A DNA stretch of 64,000 nt from an uncultured Woeseiaceae bacterium (GCA_947258565.1 CAMYJB010000007.1:1-64000); one strand, 5' to 3'. Numbered from the stretch's first letter, positions 26,060-35,091 are shown. Notes: a model not told the origin generated them from the letters alone. Numbers and translations are program-made.

Positions 26060-27259
26060 CTAGGCGGTGCGCCAGGGCAATTTGCTTACTGCACCCGCCT
26101 GCATTTGCAGGCGATCCCAGTATCGCTTCAGGTAGCGGGGACGCCGGTCTTCGAGAGCGATCGACGTCAGCCGGCCCCGGCACTGCGCGAGCCAGGCATC
26201 GGCGGTTGTCCATGCCGCTGCCTCGTCGCTTTCCAGGACCAGTGCCTGCACACAGTCACGATCCCCGAGGTATTCAGACAGCAAGTTTCTATCTGCGCCC
26301 AGCATTGCCCGGTGGATTGCCTCGAAGGTCCACCAGAGGCTGTCGTCCTGCCGGCCGGTCGGTGTCCCGACGTCGCGCGGCCGCTGCACAGAGACCGGCC
26401 GGAATACGCTGAGGCACGGTGCTGCAGTGCCGGTGGCCCAGTAGTCCTGCCCGGATTCGCCGAGCTCGGCGACAAAACTGCCGACGGTCTGGCTTGCCGC
26501 CAGCCAGCCGCCCGCGTGCATGCACGGCCCGGACATGGCGCCATTCAGCCGCCGGAAACGTGGGCGCTCATTTCCCTCACCATGGTCCCGCAGCACGGCT
26601 ATCGCATCATGCACATCGGCCGCCGCCTCGGCGAGACACTGCACGCGGCGCCGGCGCCTGGCTGCCGCGGCGACACGGGGCCGGATTCGATCCTCGCGCG
26701 ACACCAGCGCGGGCAGCGTTATGCCGTTGGAAATGGCATAAGCGCCCTGTTCAATACGCCGGGTCGCGACGGTTTTCCCCACGGCTTCGACGACCCAGGC
26801 ACCGCTGGCGTCCGCGATGATGAAGCTGTTGTGGTAGCTGAAGCCCGGCTTGTCGTAGCCGCATCGGCCGCCCTGACCGTGGCACGCAATCAACTCACAG
26901 ATCACGTCCCTGGCCCCGTCGGCGGTCTCTGCACGTTCGAGCCCGAGGCGCACGAGATCCATGCCGAGGAGACCTTCGTCCTGCAGCGCATCGCGCGCGA
27001 ATATCGCCTCATTGCCGATCACCACGCCGTGCTCGTTGGCGCCCATCTCGGCGCCCCACATCCAGAACGGGCGGCACAGCACGACGGCGTGGGAGCGGCG
27101 AACCTGCGGAATCGAGATCCAGGTGCAGTCCAGGCGTTCATCGGTCGGATGCTCGCGAGCCGGCACCCAGCTCAGGACCTGGGCCTCATTCGGATCGCGG
27201 TCGCTGTTCTTCCCGAACAGCACGCGGTCGGGTTTCACGACGACAAACGTGTCACACAT
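26060..27259 (-). CDS. Secernin / peptidase C69-type Ntn hydrolase
   Basis: 399 residues. The protein begins MCDTFVV, which places a nucleophilic Cys at position 2 as in C69 dipeptidases and secernins, where Met removal exposes the N-terminal catalytic Cys. Further family signatures are LFGKNSDRDPNEAQ, ANEHGVVIGNEAIFA and GKTVATRRIEQGAYAISNGI. It probably hydrolyses small peptides or amides in the cytoplasm; no signal peptide is present. It lies 53 bp downstream of the broken glutaryl-CoA dehydrogenase gene on the same strand and may be cotranscribed with it. The substrate is not predictable. Confidence 0.82.
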   Translation of the reverse strand: MCDTFVVVKPDRVLFGKNSDRDPNEAQVLSWVPAREHPTDERLDCTWISIPQVRRSHAVVLCRPFWMWGAEMGANEHGVVIGNEAIFARDALQDEGLLGMDLVRLGLERAETADGARDVICELIACHGQGGRCGYDKPGFSYHNSFIIADASGAWVVEAVGKTVATRRIEQGAYAISNGITLPALVSREDRIRPRVAAAARRRRRVQCLAEAAADVHDAIAVLRDHGEGNERPRFRRLNGAMSGPCMHAGGWLAASQTVGSFVAELGESGQDYWATGTAAPCLSVFRPVSVQRPRDVGTPTGRQDDSLWWTFEAIHRAMLGADRNLLSEYLGDRDCVQALVLESDEAAAWTTADAWLAQCRGRLTSIALEDRRPRYLKRYWDRLQMQAGAVSKLPWRTA

Positions 27260-27312
27260 CTGCCAGGACTAGCGCAGGCTCCGGCGCAGCGGCCGCTCCC
27301 GGCGGCGTGCGC

Positions 27313-28547
27313 TCAGCCGGAGAATGCCTGTATGCCCGTCTGGGCACGACCGAGGATGAGCGCGTGAATGTCGTGGGTGCCCTCGTAGGTGTTCACGGTC
27401 TCGAGGTTCGCCATGTGACGGAACACGATGTATTCGTCCGAGATGCCGTTGCCGCCGTGCATGTCACGGGCGGCCCGCGCGATGTCGAGCGCCTTACCGC
27501 AGGAATTGCGCTTCAGGAGTGAAATCAGCTCGGGTGCAAGCTGGTTATTGTCCTTCAGGCGGCCCGCCTGCAGGCAGCCCTGCAGTCCCAGGCCGATTTC
27601 CGTCTGCATGTCGGCGAGCTTTTTCTGGATGAGCTGATTCGCTGCAAGCGGCCGGCCGAACTGCTTGCGGTCCAGTACGTACTGGCGTGCCGAGTGCCAG
27701 CAGGCCTCGGCCGCGCCGAGCGCACCCCACGCGATACCGTAACGGGCATTGTTCAGGCAACCCATCGGGCCCTTCAGGCCTTCCGTGTTCGGCAGCAGGT
27801 TTTCCTCCGGCACGAACACGCCGTCCATGACGATCTCACCCGTGATCGACGTGCGCAGCGACAACTTACCCTCGATCTTCGGTGCGCTCAGCCCGTCCAT
27901 GCCCTTGTCGAGGATGAAATGAAGCCGCGCACCCGGCCCTCGTCGTTCTTCGCCCAGACGATGAAGACGTCGGCGATCGGTGAGTTCGAGATCCACATCT
28001 TGGTTCCCGTCAGCTTATAGCCGCCGTCGACCTTGCGCGCTCGGGACTTCATGCCACCCGGATCGGAACCGTAGTCCGGCTCCGTCAGGCCGAAACAGCC
28101 GATGAGTTCGCCCGTAGCGAGTTTCGGCAGGTACTTCTCGCGCTGTGCTCCGCTGCCATAGGCGTGGATGGGATACATCACGAGGCTCGACTGCACGCTC
28201 ATCATCGAGCGGTAGCCCGAGTCGACACGCTCGACTTCCCTGGCAATCAAACCGTAGCTGACGTAGCCGAGGCCCGAGCAGCCATAGCCCTCGATGGTGG
28301 GCCCGAGAAGCCCCAGTTCGCCCATCTCCCGGAAAATCGCGGGGTCGGTTTTTTCGTCGCGATAGGCCTCCTGCACCCGTGGCGCCAGCCGGTCCTGCGC
28401 ATACTGCCTCGCGGTATCCATGACCAGCCGTTCGTCGTCCGTGAGCTGGTGCTCGAGCCGAAAGGGATCCTCCCAACTGAAGGATGCCCACGACGCTGCG
28501 GGGTTCGACTTGCTCATCGGGCTCTCTGCCTTTGCTGCGGTACTCAT
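27313..28547 (-). pseudogene. gcdH: Glutaryl-CoA dehydrogenase gene with a frameshift
   Basis: Two overlapping minus-strand frames together make one glutaryl-CoA dehydrogenase. The 5' part (28547 to 27888, 219 residues; [35 protein letters not shown]) ends in an off-frame tail after GRVRGFI. The 3' part resumes at [20 protein letters not shown] and runs to 27313, including the catalytic Glu in [17 protein letters not shown]. At the junction the plus strand has ATGAA twice in tandem (27914-27923); removing one copy restores an uninterrupted frame of 409 residues. GcdH converts glutaryl-CoA to crotonyl-CoA in lysine/tryptophan degradation. The 5' start is supported by AAGGAG seven bases upstream. 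The gene is either a true recent pseudogene or an error in the sequence. Confidence 0.88.
27914..27923. repeat. 5-bp tandem duplication causing the gcdH frameshift
   Basis: ATGAA occurs twice consecutively on the plus strand. Deleting one copy turns the coding strand into an in-frame G-F-I-L-D-K-G, the sequence expected for the family, so the extra copy is the likely lesion. Replication slippage is the obvious mechanism. Confidence 0.85.
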
Positions 28548-28718
28548 GACGGCTCCTTGCTGTGGACGCCTATTATACGGCGGCTACGCCGCAAAAGGCG
28601 TGACGCAAGCGACGATCGTCTCGATCTCGACTTTCGACGTGCGGATATGGGGGAGGGCCGAATGCCCCTGCGGCGGACGTCGCAATGTACCCCGGCGCGG
28701 GTAAGGGCGCCGGACCGG

Positions 28719-30221
28719 TCAGCCGATACGTTCCTCGAGCGCGTCACAGATGGTCTGCAGTATCTTCAGCCGCGCGTAGTGCTTGCTGTCGCCTTCCACG
28801 AGAATCCACGGCGCTGCCCGGGTGCTCGAAAACTGCACCATGTCGTGGGCGGCAGTCTCGTACTGGTCCCATTGCTCACGGTTCCGCCAGTCCTCGTCAG
28901 TAAGCTTCCAGTGCTTGTACGGTGACTCGGCGCGCTCCTCGAAACGCTTGAGCTGTTCGTCCTTGGAGATGTGCAGCCAGAACTTGAGCAACAGGATGCC
29001 CCGGTCGACGATCTGGCTCTCGAAGTCGTTGATCTCGCCGAAAGCCCTGCGCCACTCGTCTTCGGTGGCAAATCCCTCGGTGCGCTCGACGAGGACCCGC
29101 CCGTACCAGCTGCGGTCGAACACGGATACGTTGCCGGCTTTCGGGAGCTTGGACCAGAAACGCCACAGGTAGTGGTGCGCGCGTTCGATATCCGTTGGCG
29201 CGGCAAACTGGTGGATGCGGTAGGTCCGCGCGTCGAGGCTCCAGACCGTGCGCCGGATGGCACCGCCCTTGCCGGCGGCGTCGGGTCCCTCGAATACGAG
29301 GACTGTCGACTGGCCTTGCTCGTGCGCCTTGCGGCCGAGTTCACCCAGCTTTGCCTGGAGTTTCTTTTTCTTCTTCGGGTACTTGCCGTCCGTGAACCGG
29401 ACGGACAGGTCGAGGTTGTCGAAGATGGTCAGTGGCTGCAGCGATTCCTCCACGTCGGACTCGTGCGGCTCGGGCCGCATCGGGACCGAATTCTCCGGCG
29501 AGTTTTCGTGAATCGCGAGATGCCGCTCCAGTTCCGCCCTGATCGTTTCGCCGACGCGGATGTGCCGGTAAAAGGGGTCGACCCCTTCCACGATCGTCCA
29601 CGGAGCGGCCGCGCGATTGGTGCGCGTGATAATCTTTTCGGCAGCATCAATAAAATCGTCGTAGTTTTCGTGATTGCGCCAGTCCTGGTCCTTTACCTTG
29701 TAGCTCAGCATCGGGTCGGCCGAGAGCGCCTCGAGCCGTTCTTTTTGCGCGTCCCGGCTGAGGTGCATCCAGAATTTGAGTATCAGGGCGCCGTCGTCCG
29801 CAAGCGTGTTCTCGAAGCGGATGATTTCCGCGAGCCGGTCGTCGAACTCCGCGTCGTCGATCTCGCCGTAAACGCGCTGCAGCAGTGGGGCGGAGTAACG
29901 CCCGCTGAGGTAGACGCCCATGCGGCCTTTCGGCGCGATGTCGCGCCAGTAGCGCCAGAATCGCGGCCTCGCGTTTTCTTCTTCCGACGGCGGCTGATAG
30001 CCGATGGCCCGTATCCAGCGCGGGTCCATCCACTTGTCCAGCATGTTCATCGTCGTGCCCTTGCCGGCACCATCGACGCCGGCAAAGTCGATGATGATCG
30101 GGAAGCGCGCCATCTCCAGTGCCTGGTACTGGAGTTGCAGGAGGCTCGCGCGCAGTTCGGGCTCGCGTTTCTTGAAGTCTGCCTTCGGGATGCTCTGTCC
30201 GAGCTCTGCGGTGTCAAACAT
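28719..30221 (-). CDS. pap: Polyphosphate:AMP phosphotransferase (two-domain PPK2, class II)
   Basis: 500 residues made of two tandem PPK2 kinase domains, as in Pap enzymes that phosphorylate AMP to ADP with polyphosphate. The first domain has Walker A GVDGAGKG, and the second GPDAAGKGG. Both carry lid or base-binding stretches (GRMGVYLSGRYSAPLL; FDRSWYGRVLVERTEGF) and a KFWLHIS or KFWMHLS segment. In the family the C-terminal domain is the catalytic one. It recycles AMP and draws on polyphosphate. The phosphate-starvation genes 8-18 kb downstream are thematically related but not in the same operon. A TATAAT box lies 44 bp upstream of the start. Confidence 0.93.
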   Translation of the reverse strand: MFDTAELGQSIPKADFKKREPELRASLLQLQYQALEMARFPIIIDFAGVDGAGKGTTMNMLDKWMDPRWIRAIGYQPPSEEENARPRFWRYWRDIAPKGRMGVYLSGRYSAPLLQRVYGEIDDAEFDDRLAEIIRFENTLADDGALILKFWMHLSRDAQKERLEALSADPMLSYKVKDQDWRNHENYDDFIDAAEKIITRTNRAAAPWTIVEGVDPFYRHIRVGETIRAELERHLAIHENSPENSVPMRPEPHESDVEESLQPLTIFDNLDLSVRFTDGKYPKKKKKLQAKLGELGRKAHEQGQSTVLVFEGPDAAGKGGAIRRTVWSLDARTYRIHQFAAPTDIERAHHYLWRFWSKLPKAGNVSVFDRSWYGRVLVERTEGFATEDEWRRAFGEINDFESQIVDRGILLLKFWLHISKDEQLKRFEERAESPYKHWKLTDEDWRNREQWDQYETAAHDMVQFSSTRAAPWILVEGDSKHYARLKILQTICDALEERIG

Positions 30222-30264
30222 GACCGTGATCCGCCGATTTCGATTTCAGTTTCATTGCATATGG

Positions 30265-30270
30265 ATTATA
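30265..30270 (-). promoter_or_regulatory. Candidate -10 box of pap
   Basis: The minus strand reads TATAAT in the 56-bp divergent gap before pap, about 44 bases upstream of the ATG. A good -35 box is not apparent. The same AT-rich stretch (ATTATATAGG) may also serve the opposite-direction dusA. Confidence 0.45.
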
Positions 30271-30313
30271 TAGGTGGATGCACGTTGATTGGGAAAGAAG
30301 CTTGCATAAATCG

Positions 30314-31282
30314 ATGAAGCGCGGGTCAGTGCTGGTGGCGCCGATGATGGACTGGACGGACCGGCATTGCCGGTATTTCCTGCGGCTGCTGAGTCCGAGT
30401 GCAATGCTGTACACAGAGATGGTGACGGCGGCGGCCATTCATCATGGCGACTATGCGGCATTACTCGAATTCGACGCTTCGGAACACCCGGTGGCGCTGC
30501 AGGTCGGCGGCAGCGATCCTGCGCTGATGGCCGAGGCGGCGAGCCGGGGCGCCCAATTCGGCTACGACGAGATCAATATCAACGTGGGTTGCCCGAGCGA
30601 CCGCGTACAGAGCGGGCAGTTCGGCGCATGCCTCATGGCCCGCCCGGAGGTGGTGGCGGATTGCCTGCTGGCAATGCGGTCGCAGTGCGACGCGCCGGTT
30701 ACCGTCAAGACGCGAATCGGTATCGACGACGAAGACAGTTACGAGTTCCTGAAGGCATTTGTCGACGTCCAGCGTCAGGCCGGCTGCCGGAAGTTCATCG
30801 TGCACGCGCGGGTCGCGATTCTCGAGGGCCTGAGTCCGAAAGAGAATCGCTCCGTGCCGCCGCTGAGGTACGAACGGGTCTTTCAGCTCAAGCAGGAACT
30901 GCCGGAGCTCGAGATTATTGTCAACGGCGGGATTACGACGGTAGAGCAGGTCGACGAGGTCCTGGAAAATGTCGACGGTGTAATGATCGGCCGGCAGGCC
31001 TACCACGATCCGTATTTCCTCGCGCACCTGGAGCACCATTTCAATCCCGGCTGGAGGCCGCCCGACCGGCATAACGTCGTCGCACAGATGATTCCCTATA
31101 TCGAGAGAGAACTGGCTCGCGGTGAACGTCTCGGCCGGATCACCAGGCACATGCTTGGCCTGTTTACCGGAAGACCCGGCGCACGCACCTGGCGCCGACA
31201 TATCAGCGAGAATGCATTCAAAGATGCTGCCGGACCCGACGTGTTGATCGACGCGCTGGATAAGATGCCCGTTGCCGCGTAA
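30314..31282 (+). CDS. dusA: tRNA-dihydrouridine(20/20a) synthase
   Basis: 322-residue FMN-dependent tRNA-dihydrouridine synthase of the DusA type. It shows VAPMMDWTDRHCRYFLRLL, MLYTEMVTAAAIHHGD, the catalytic Cys in NVGCPSDRVQSGQFGACLM, VTVKTRIGIDD, LSPKENRSVPPLRYERVF and ITRHMLGLFTGRPGARTWRR, closely following E. coli DusA. The usual HARKAW-type segment reads HARVAILEG, a local variation. An upstream in-frame ATG at 30278 has an adjacent AGGTGG but lies within the AT-rich promoter zone, so 30314 is preferred with modest confidence. It reduces U20/U20a in the tRNA D-loop. Confidence 0.93.
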   Translation: MKRGSVLVAPMMDWTDRHCRYFLRLLSPSAMLYTEMVTAAAIHHGDYAALLEFDASEHPVALQVGGSDPALMAEAASRGAQFGYDEININVGCPSDRVQSGQFGACLMARPEVVADCLLAMRSQCDAPVTVKTRIGIDDEDSYEFLKAFVDVQRQAGCRKFIVHARVAILEGLSPKENRSVPPLRYERVFQLKQELPELEIIVNGGITTVEQVDEVLENVDGVMIGRQAYHDPYFLAHLEHHFNPGWRPPDRHNVVAQMIPYIERELARGERLGRITRHMLGLFTGRPGARTWRRHISENAFKDAAGPDVLIDALDKMPVAA

Positions 31283-31330
31283 GTCCGTTACAATGGCCAA
31301 CCTTTCCAAGCTGCGAGCGTACTACTTCCA

Positions 31331-32149
31331 ATGAGCCTGAATCCCAAGAAGAATCGACCGACGATGGCCGAGCAGGCCGACATTCATGAACTCTACGAAG
31401 AGTCGGTGCAGAACGTCGAAAATGAAGTCGAGTTCATGCAGACGACATTTCGGGAATTGAGTGGCCGTACCGCGCACCTGTTCCGGGAGGACTTCTGCGG
31501 TACCGCGAGTGCCTGCTGTGAGTGGGTACGGCAAGGCAGTGAGTACCAGGCAATCGGCGTCGACATCGATCCGTCTGTGCTCGAGTGGGGACGCACGCAC
31601 AGGGTAGGGCGCTTGCCGAGTGAGGACCAGGCTCGTGTCAGTTTGATCGAGTCGAACGTGCTGGATGTCGAAACGCCGAAGGTGGATGTGCTTGCCGCCT
31701 TCAATTTCAGCTACTGGATTTTCGAAGAGCGCGAGACAATGGTCCGCTACATGCGCTGCTGTTACGACGCACTGAAGGACGACGGTGTCCTGTTCATGGA
31801 TATGTTCGGCGGCCCGGAATCGTTCGAGGAAACCAAGGAAAAGACCAAGTTGGACGGCTTCACGTACATCTGGGAACAGGCCGAGTTCCATCCGGTGACA
31901 AACCACATGAAGTGCCACATCCACTTCAAGTTTCCCGACGGCTCGAAGATAAAGCGAGCTTTCAGTTATTCGTGGCGGCTGTACACGGCGCCGGAGCTTC
32001 GCGACATGTTGCTCGAGGCGGGTTTTTCCAGGGCGACGGTTTACTGGGAAGGCGAGGACGAGGACGGCGAGGGCAACGGCGAGTTTACACCTGAAGACAG
32101 GGGTGAAGCGGATCTTGCGTGGATCGCTTATATCGTTGCCGAAAAATAA
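31331..32149 (+). CDS. Class I SAM-dependent methyltransferase
   Basis: 272 residues. The SAM-binding region is LFREDFCGTASACCEW followed by IGVDIDPSVLEWG, the acidic loop after beta-2, then LAAFNFSYWIFEERETMVRYM and MDMFGGPE, all usual in this group of Rossmann methyltransferases. No domain for a particular substrate is visible. It starts 48 bp after dusA on the same strand and may be cotranscribed. Function beyond methyl transfer is unknown. Confidence 0.8.
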   Translation: MSLNPKKNRPTMAEQADIHELYEESVQNVENEVEFMQTTFRELSGRTAHLFREDFCGTASACCEWVRQGSEYQAIGVDIDPSVLEWGRTHRVGRLPSEDQARVSLIESNVLDVETPKVDVLAAFNFSYWIFEERETMVRYMRCCYDALKDDGVLFMDMFGGPESFEETKEKTKLDGFTYIWEQAEFHPVTNHMKCHIHFKFPDGSKIKRAFSYSWRLYTAPELRDMLLEAGFSRATVYWEGEDEDGEGNGEFTPEDRGEADLAWIAYIVAEK

Positions 32150-32165
32150 CTTGTATATTAAAAAG

Positions 32166-32195
32166 TTGACGGTGACAGGCACAAACCGCTTTAAA
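32166..32195 (+). promoter_or_regulatory. Candidate promoter of the cyclase-FHA gene, possibly leaderless
   Basis: TTGACG (32166-32171) and TTTAAA (32190-32195) are separated by 18 bp. Transcription would start about 7 bases after the -10 box, at or beside the ATG (32203). No convincing Shine-Dalgarno sequence is present, so a leaderless mRNA is possible. Confidence 0.4.
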
Positions 32196-32202
32196 GTCTG
32201 AG

Positions 32203-33099
32203 ATGGCACAGGACCTGGAAGTCGCAATCCTCTTTGCCGACGTGGTTGGCAGCACTCAGCTGTACGACAAGTTCGGCGATACCAAGGCCAGCGAGACCGT
32301 TGCGTTGTGCCTCGATGTCATGAAAGACGCTACCCACAACTACAGCGGCACCGTCATCAAGACGATTGGTGATGAAGTCATGTCGACCTTTGCGACCGTT
32401 GACGACGCCATGGGTGCCGCGGTAATGATGCAGTCCCGGATATCCACGGAAAGCCGGCAGGGCGGCCGCATTCCGGTCTCCATCCGGGTGGGTTGCCATT
32501 TCGGGCCGGTCGTGCAGGAGCAGAATGACATTTTCGGGGCCGCCGTGCATACGGCCAATCGCATGACATCGCAGGCGAAATCGCGGCAGATCGTTATTTC
32601 CGGCGAGACCGTCGAGAAGATGAGCCCGAAACTGCAGGAACAGACGCGGCAGATCGACGTCGCCACCGTGCGCGGCAAAATGGACGAAGTTGCTCTCTAT
32701 GAGTTGCTCTGGAATCCCGAAGAAGCGACGAGCATGCTGCCCACGATCGAGTGGGAGAATCGCGGTCGCAAGGCATCGCGCATGGTACTGAGTGTCCGCG
32801 ACCAGACCGTCGAAGTCAGCGACAAGCGCAAGAGTGTGAATATCGGCCGTGCCGACGACAACGACCTCGTGGTGAAGGGTAATCTTATCTCACGCATTCA
32901 TGCCAAGATCGAACTACGCCGCGGCAAGTTCATTCTCGTCGACCAGAGTACCAACGGTACTTTCCTGCAGAATTTGCAGGGTGAGGAGACGTTTGTTCGC
33001 CGCGATTCCACTGAACTGCACGACGAAGGCACGATAGGGCTCGGCCGTGTGGAGCAGCCGGGCGACAGCCTGGCGATCCACTTCAAAGCCATCGACTAA
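32203..33099 (+). CDS. Class III adenylate/guanylate cyclase fused to an FHA domain
   Basis: 298 residues. Residues about 1-165 form a class III nucleotide cyclase domain: the metal-binding Asp in ILFADVVGSTQ and the second in KTIGDEVMS, and the NDIFGAAVHTANRM segment, suggest adenylate cyclase. Residues about 190-298 are an FHA domain (NIGRADDNDLVVKG, ISRIHAKIE, STNGTFLQN) that binds phosphothreonine peptides. There are no membrane segments. It would make a cyclic nucleotide under control of a phosphorylated partner, which suggests a Ser/Thr kinase elsewhere. The stop codon is the first part of a 36-bp palindrome shared with pckG. The nucleotide product is inferred from family residues only. 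Confidence 0.85.
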   Translation: MAQDLEVAILFADVVGSTQLYDKFGDTKASETVALCLDVMKDATHNYSGTVIKTIGDEVMSTFATVDDAMGAAVMMQSRISTESRQGGRIPVSIRVGCHFGPVVQEQNDIFGAAVHTANRMTSQAKSRQIVISGETVEKMSPKLQEQTRQIDVATVRGKMDEVALYELLWNPEEATSMLPTIEWENRGRKASRMVLSVRDQTVEVSDKRKSVNIGRADDNDLVVKGNLISRIHAKIELRRGKFILVDQSTNGTFLQNLQGEETFVRRDSTELHDEGTIGLGRVEQPGDSLAIHFKAID

Positions 33100-33171
33100 C
33101 AATTAGGGGACAGTGACTTAAAGTGCCAGGCACCAGTGCCTGGCACTTTAAGTCACTGTCCCCTAATTGTT
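33098..33171. repeat. Perfect palindrome with 36-bp arms between convergent genes
   Basis: Left arm 33098-33133 and right arm 33136-33171 are perfect reverse complements around a 2-bp spacer (CA). It includes AATTAGGGGACAGTGACT and AGTGCCAGGCAC. The arms end within the two stop codons: the cyclase TAA (33097-33099) and the pckG TTA/TAA (33171-33173). The RNA would fold into a very long hairpin that could terminate both genes. The wording resembles dispersed REP/BIME-like repeats that I have seen in many proteobacterial genomes, possibly spread by REP-associated transposases; this is recollection, not a search result. Confidence 0.85.
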
Positions 33172-34931
33172 TAGCGCGGCCAGTCTACCGCGTCCAGCTC
33201 CGACTTGATGCGCTGCTGCTCGTCGAGCAAGGCCTGCGGCGTGCGGTCACCAAAGGTCTCGAGGTACTCGCCGATGGCGTCCATTTCCTCGGCCCAGGTC
33301 ACCGGGTTGATCGTCGTGAGCTTGCGTATCGTCGCCGCGTCGATGTCGAGTTCCGAGGTGTCGATATCCTCGGCATTGGGAAGAAAGCCGATCGGCGTCT
33401 CGCGCGCTTCGACGCGACCCTCGACGCGATCGATGATCCAGCGCAGTACGCGCAGGTTCTCGCCGAAACCGGGCCAGATGAACTTGCCGTCCTCATCCTG
33501 GCGGAACCAGTTGACGTGGAAGATCCCCGGCAGCTTGCTGGTGCGCTTTGGAAACGACAGCCAGTGCGACCAGTAGTCGCCGAAGTTGTAGCCGCAGAAC
33601 GGCTTCATGGCCATCGGATCGCGGCGCACCACGCCCACTTCGCCGACCATCGCCGCTGTGGTCTCCGATGCGACGCTGGCGCCGACGAAGACACCGTGCT
33701 GCCAGTCCTTCGCTTCGTACACCAGCGGTGCGAGTTCCTTGCGCCGGCCGCCGAAGACGATGGCCGAGATCGGCACGCCCTCGGGGGCATCCGCGAGCTT
33801 GGAGTAGCTCGGGTTGTTGGTTGCGGCAGCCGTGAATCGCGAATTCGGGTGTGCGGCCGGGCCGTTCGCCGCATCGTATTCGCGCCCCTGCCAGTCGTAC
33901 GCGGGTTCGCCGATTTTCTTGCCTTCCCACCACGGCTTGTTGTCCGCGGTGCGCGCCACGTTCGTGAAGATCGTGTTGTGGTGGATCATGTCGAACGCGT
34001 TCTTGTTGGTTTTCTCGTTGGTGCCGGGCACGACGCCGAAATAGCCGGACTCCGGGTTTATGGCACGCAGAACTCCGTCCTCATCGAGGTGCAGCCAGGC
34101 TATGTCGTCGCCCAGCGTCCAGATCTTCCAGCCGGGCATCGAGTGCGGCGGAATCAGCATCGCGAGATTGGTCTTGCCGCAGGCCGACGGGAAGGCGCAG
34201 GCGATGTAGTGGGTTTCGCCGTCCGGGCTCTCGATCCCCATCAGCAGCATGTGCTCGGCCAGCCAGCCCTCGGTCCGGGCCTGGTGGCTGGCGATCCTGA
34301 GTGCGTGGCACTTCTTGCCGAGCAACGCGTTGCCCCCATAGCCGGAGCCGAAGCTCTGGATCGAGAGTTCCTCCGGGAAATGCACGATGAAGCGCCGCTC
34401 GGGATCGAGATCCCCCGTGGAGTGCAGCCCTTTTACGAAAGTGCCTTCGCGCTCAATCCTCGCGAGCGCGTCGCCGCCCATGCGCGTCATCATCTCCATG
34501 TTGATGACCACGTACGGGCTGTCGGTAATCTCGACGCCGCAGCGTGAATAGGGCGAGTCGATCGGGCCCATGCAGTACGGAATCACGTACATCGTCCGAC
34601 CGCGCATTGCACCGTCGAACAGCGCATCCATCTTCGCGTGCGCCTCGTCCGGGCTCATCCAGTTGTTGTTGGGGCCGGCGTCTTCCTGCTCCGGTGTGCA
34701 GACGAAAGTCAGGTGCTCGACACGGGCGACGTCATTGGGGTTCGACAAGTGCAGGTAACAGTTCGGATAGCCGTTATCGTTGAGCGCGGACAGCGTGCCT
34801 GTCTCGATCATCTCGGCAATGAGACGGTGGTACTCCGCAGATCCTCCGTTGCACCAGTGAACGGAGTCGGGTTGCGTGAGTTCTGCGATCTGGTCGACCC
34901 ATTCCTTGAGGGCCGGGAGCTTGGTAGTCAT
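33171..34931 (-). CDS. pckG: Phosphoenolpyruvate carboxykinase (GTP)
   Basis: 586-residue GTP-dependent PEP carboxykinase, which decarboxylates oxaloacetate to PEP for gluconeogenesis. The hyper-reactive Cys and P-loop appear in AFPSACGKTNLAML. SFGSGYGGNALLGKKC, WTLGDDIAWLHLDEDG, NPESGYFGVVPGTN and KPFCGYNFGDYW are classic GTP-type signatures. The start at 34931 (MTTKLPALKEW) matches family N-termini; an open frame extends to 34970. The gene ends in the 36-bp palindrome that also ends the convergent cyclase gene. GTP-type enzymes are less common than the ATP type in gammaproteobacteria but occur in several environmental lineages. Confidence 0.96.
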   Translation of the reverse strand: MTTKLPALKEWVDQIAELTQPDSVHWCNGGSAEYHRLIAEMIETGTLSALNDNGYPNCYLHLSNPNDVARVEHLTFVCTPEQEDAGPNNNWMSPDEAHAKMDALFDGAMRGRTMYVIPYCMGPIDSPYSRCGVEITDSPYVVINMEMMTRMGGDALARIEREGTFVKGLHSTGDLDPERRFIVHFPEELSIQSFGSGYGGNALLGKKCHALRIASHQARTEGWLAEHMLLMGIESPDGETHYIACAFPSACGKTNLAMLIPPHSMPGWKIWTLGDDIAWLHLDEDGVLRAINPESGYFGVVPGTNEKTNKNAFDMIHHNTIFTNVARTADNKPWWEGKKIGEPAYDWQGREYDAANGPAAHPNSRFTAAATNNPSYSKLADAPEGVPISAIVFGGRRKELAPLVYEAKDWQHGVFVGASVASETTAAMVGEVGVVRRDPMAMKPFCGYNFGDYWSHWLSFPKRTSKLPGIFHVNWFRQDEDGKFIWPGFGENLRVLRWIIDRVEGRVEARETPIGFLPNAEDIDTSELDIDAATIRKLTTINPVTWAEEMDAIGEYLETFGDRTPQALLDEQQRIKSELDAVDWPR

Positions 34932-35091
34932 AATTCTAATGCCGGACGTCGGGAATCGTGGGGGCGGCATTATACCGGGAATGCATACGATTGCAGCCCG
35001 TGTTTTCCGAACTTGATTTGTGCGCGAACCTCGCCGCCGGGGCCGGTAATGCGATACCCAATGCGGGGTTCAAGCGTGTACCCTGTCGCTC

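Noticed and set aside
27888-27996. Programmed ribosomal frameshift in gcdH
   Set aside because: No slippery heptamer or downstream pseudoknot was seen, and the shift is fully explained by the 5-bp duplication.
33123-34547. 474-residue plus-strand frame beginning inside the palindrome and running antisense to pckG
   Set aside because: No domain, and the opposite strand encodes a complete PEP carboxykinase. The start lies in the inverted repeat.
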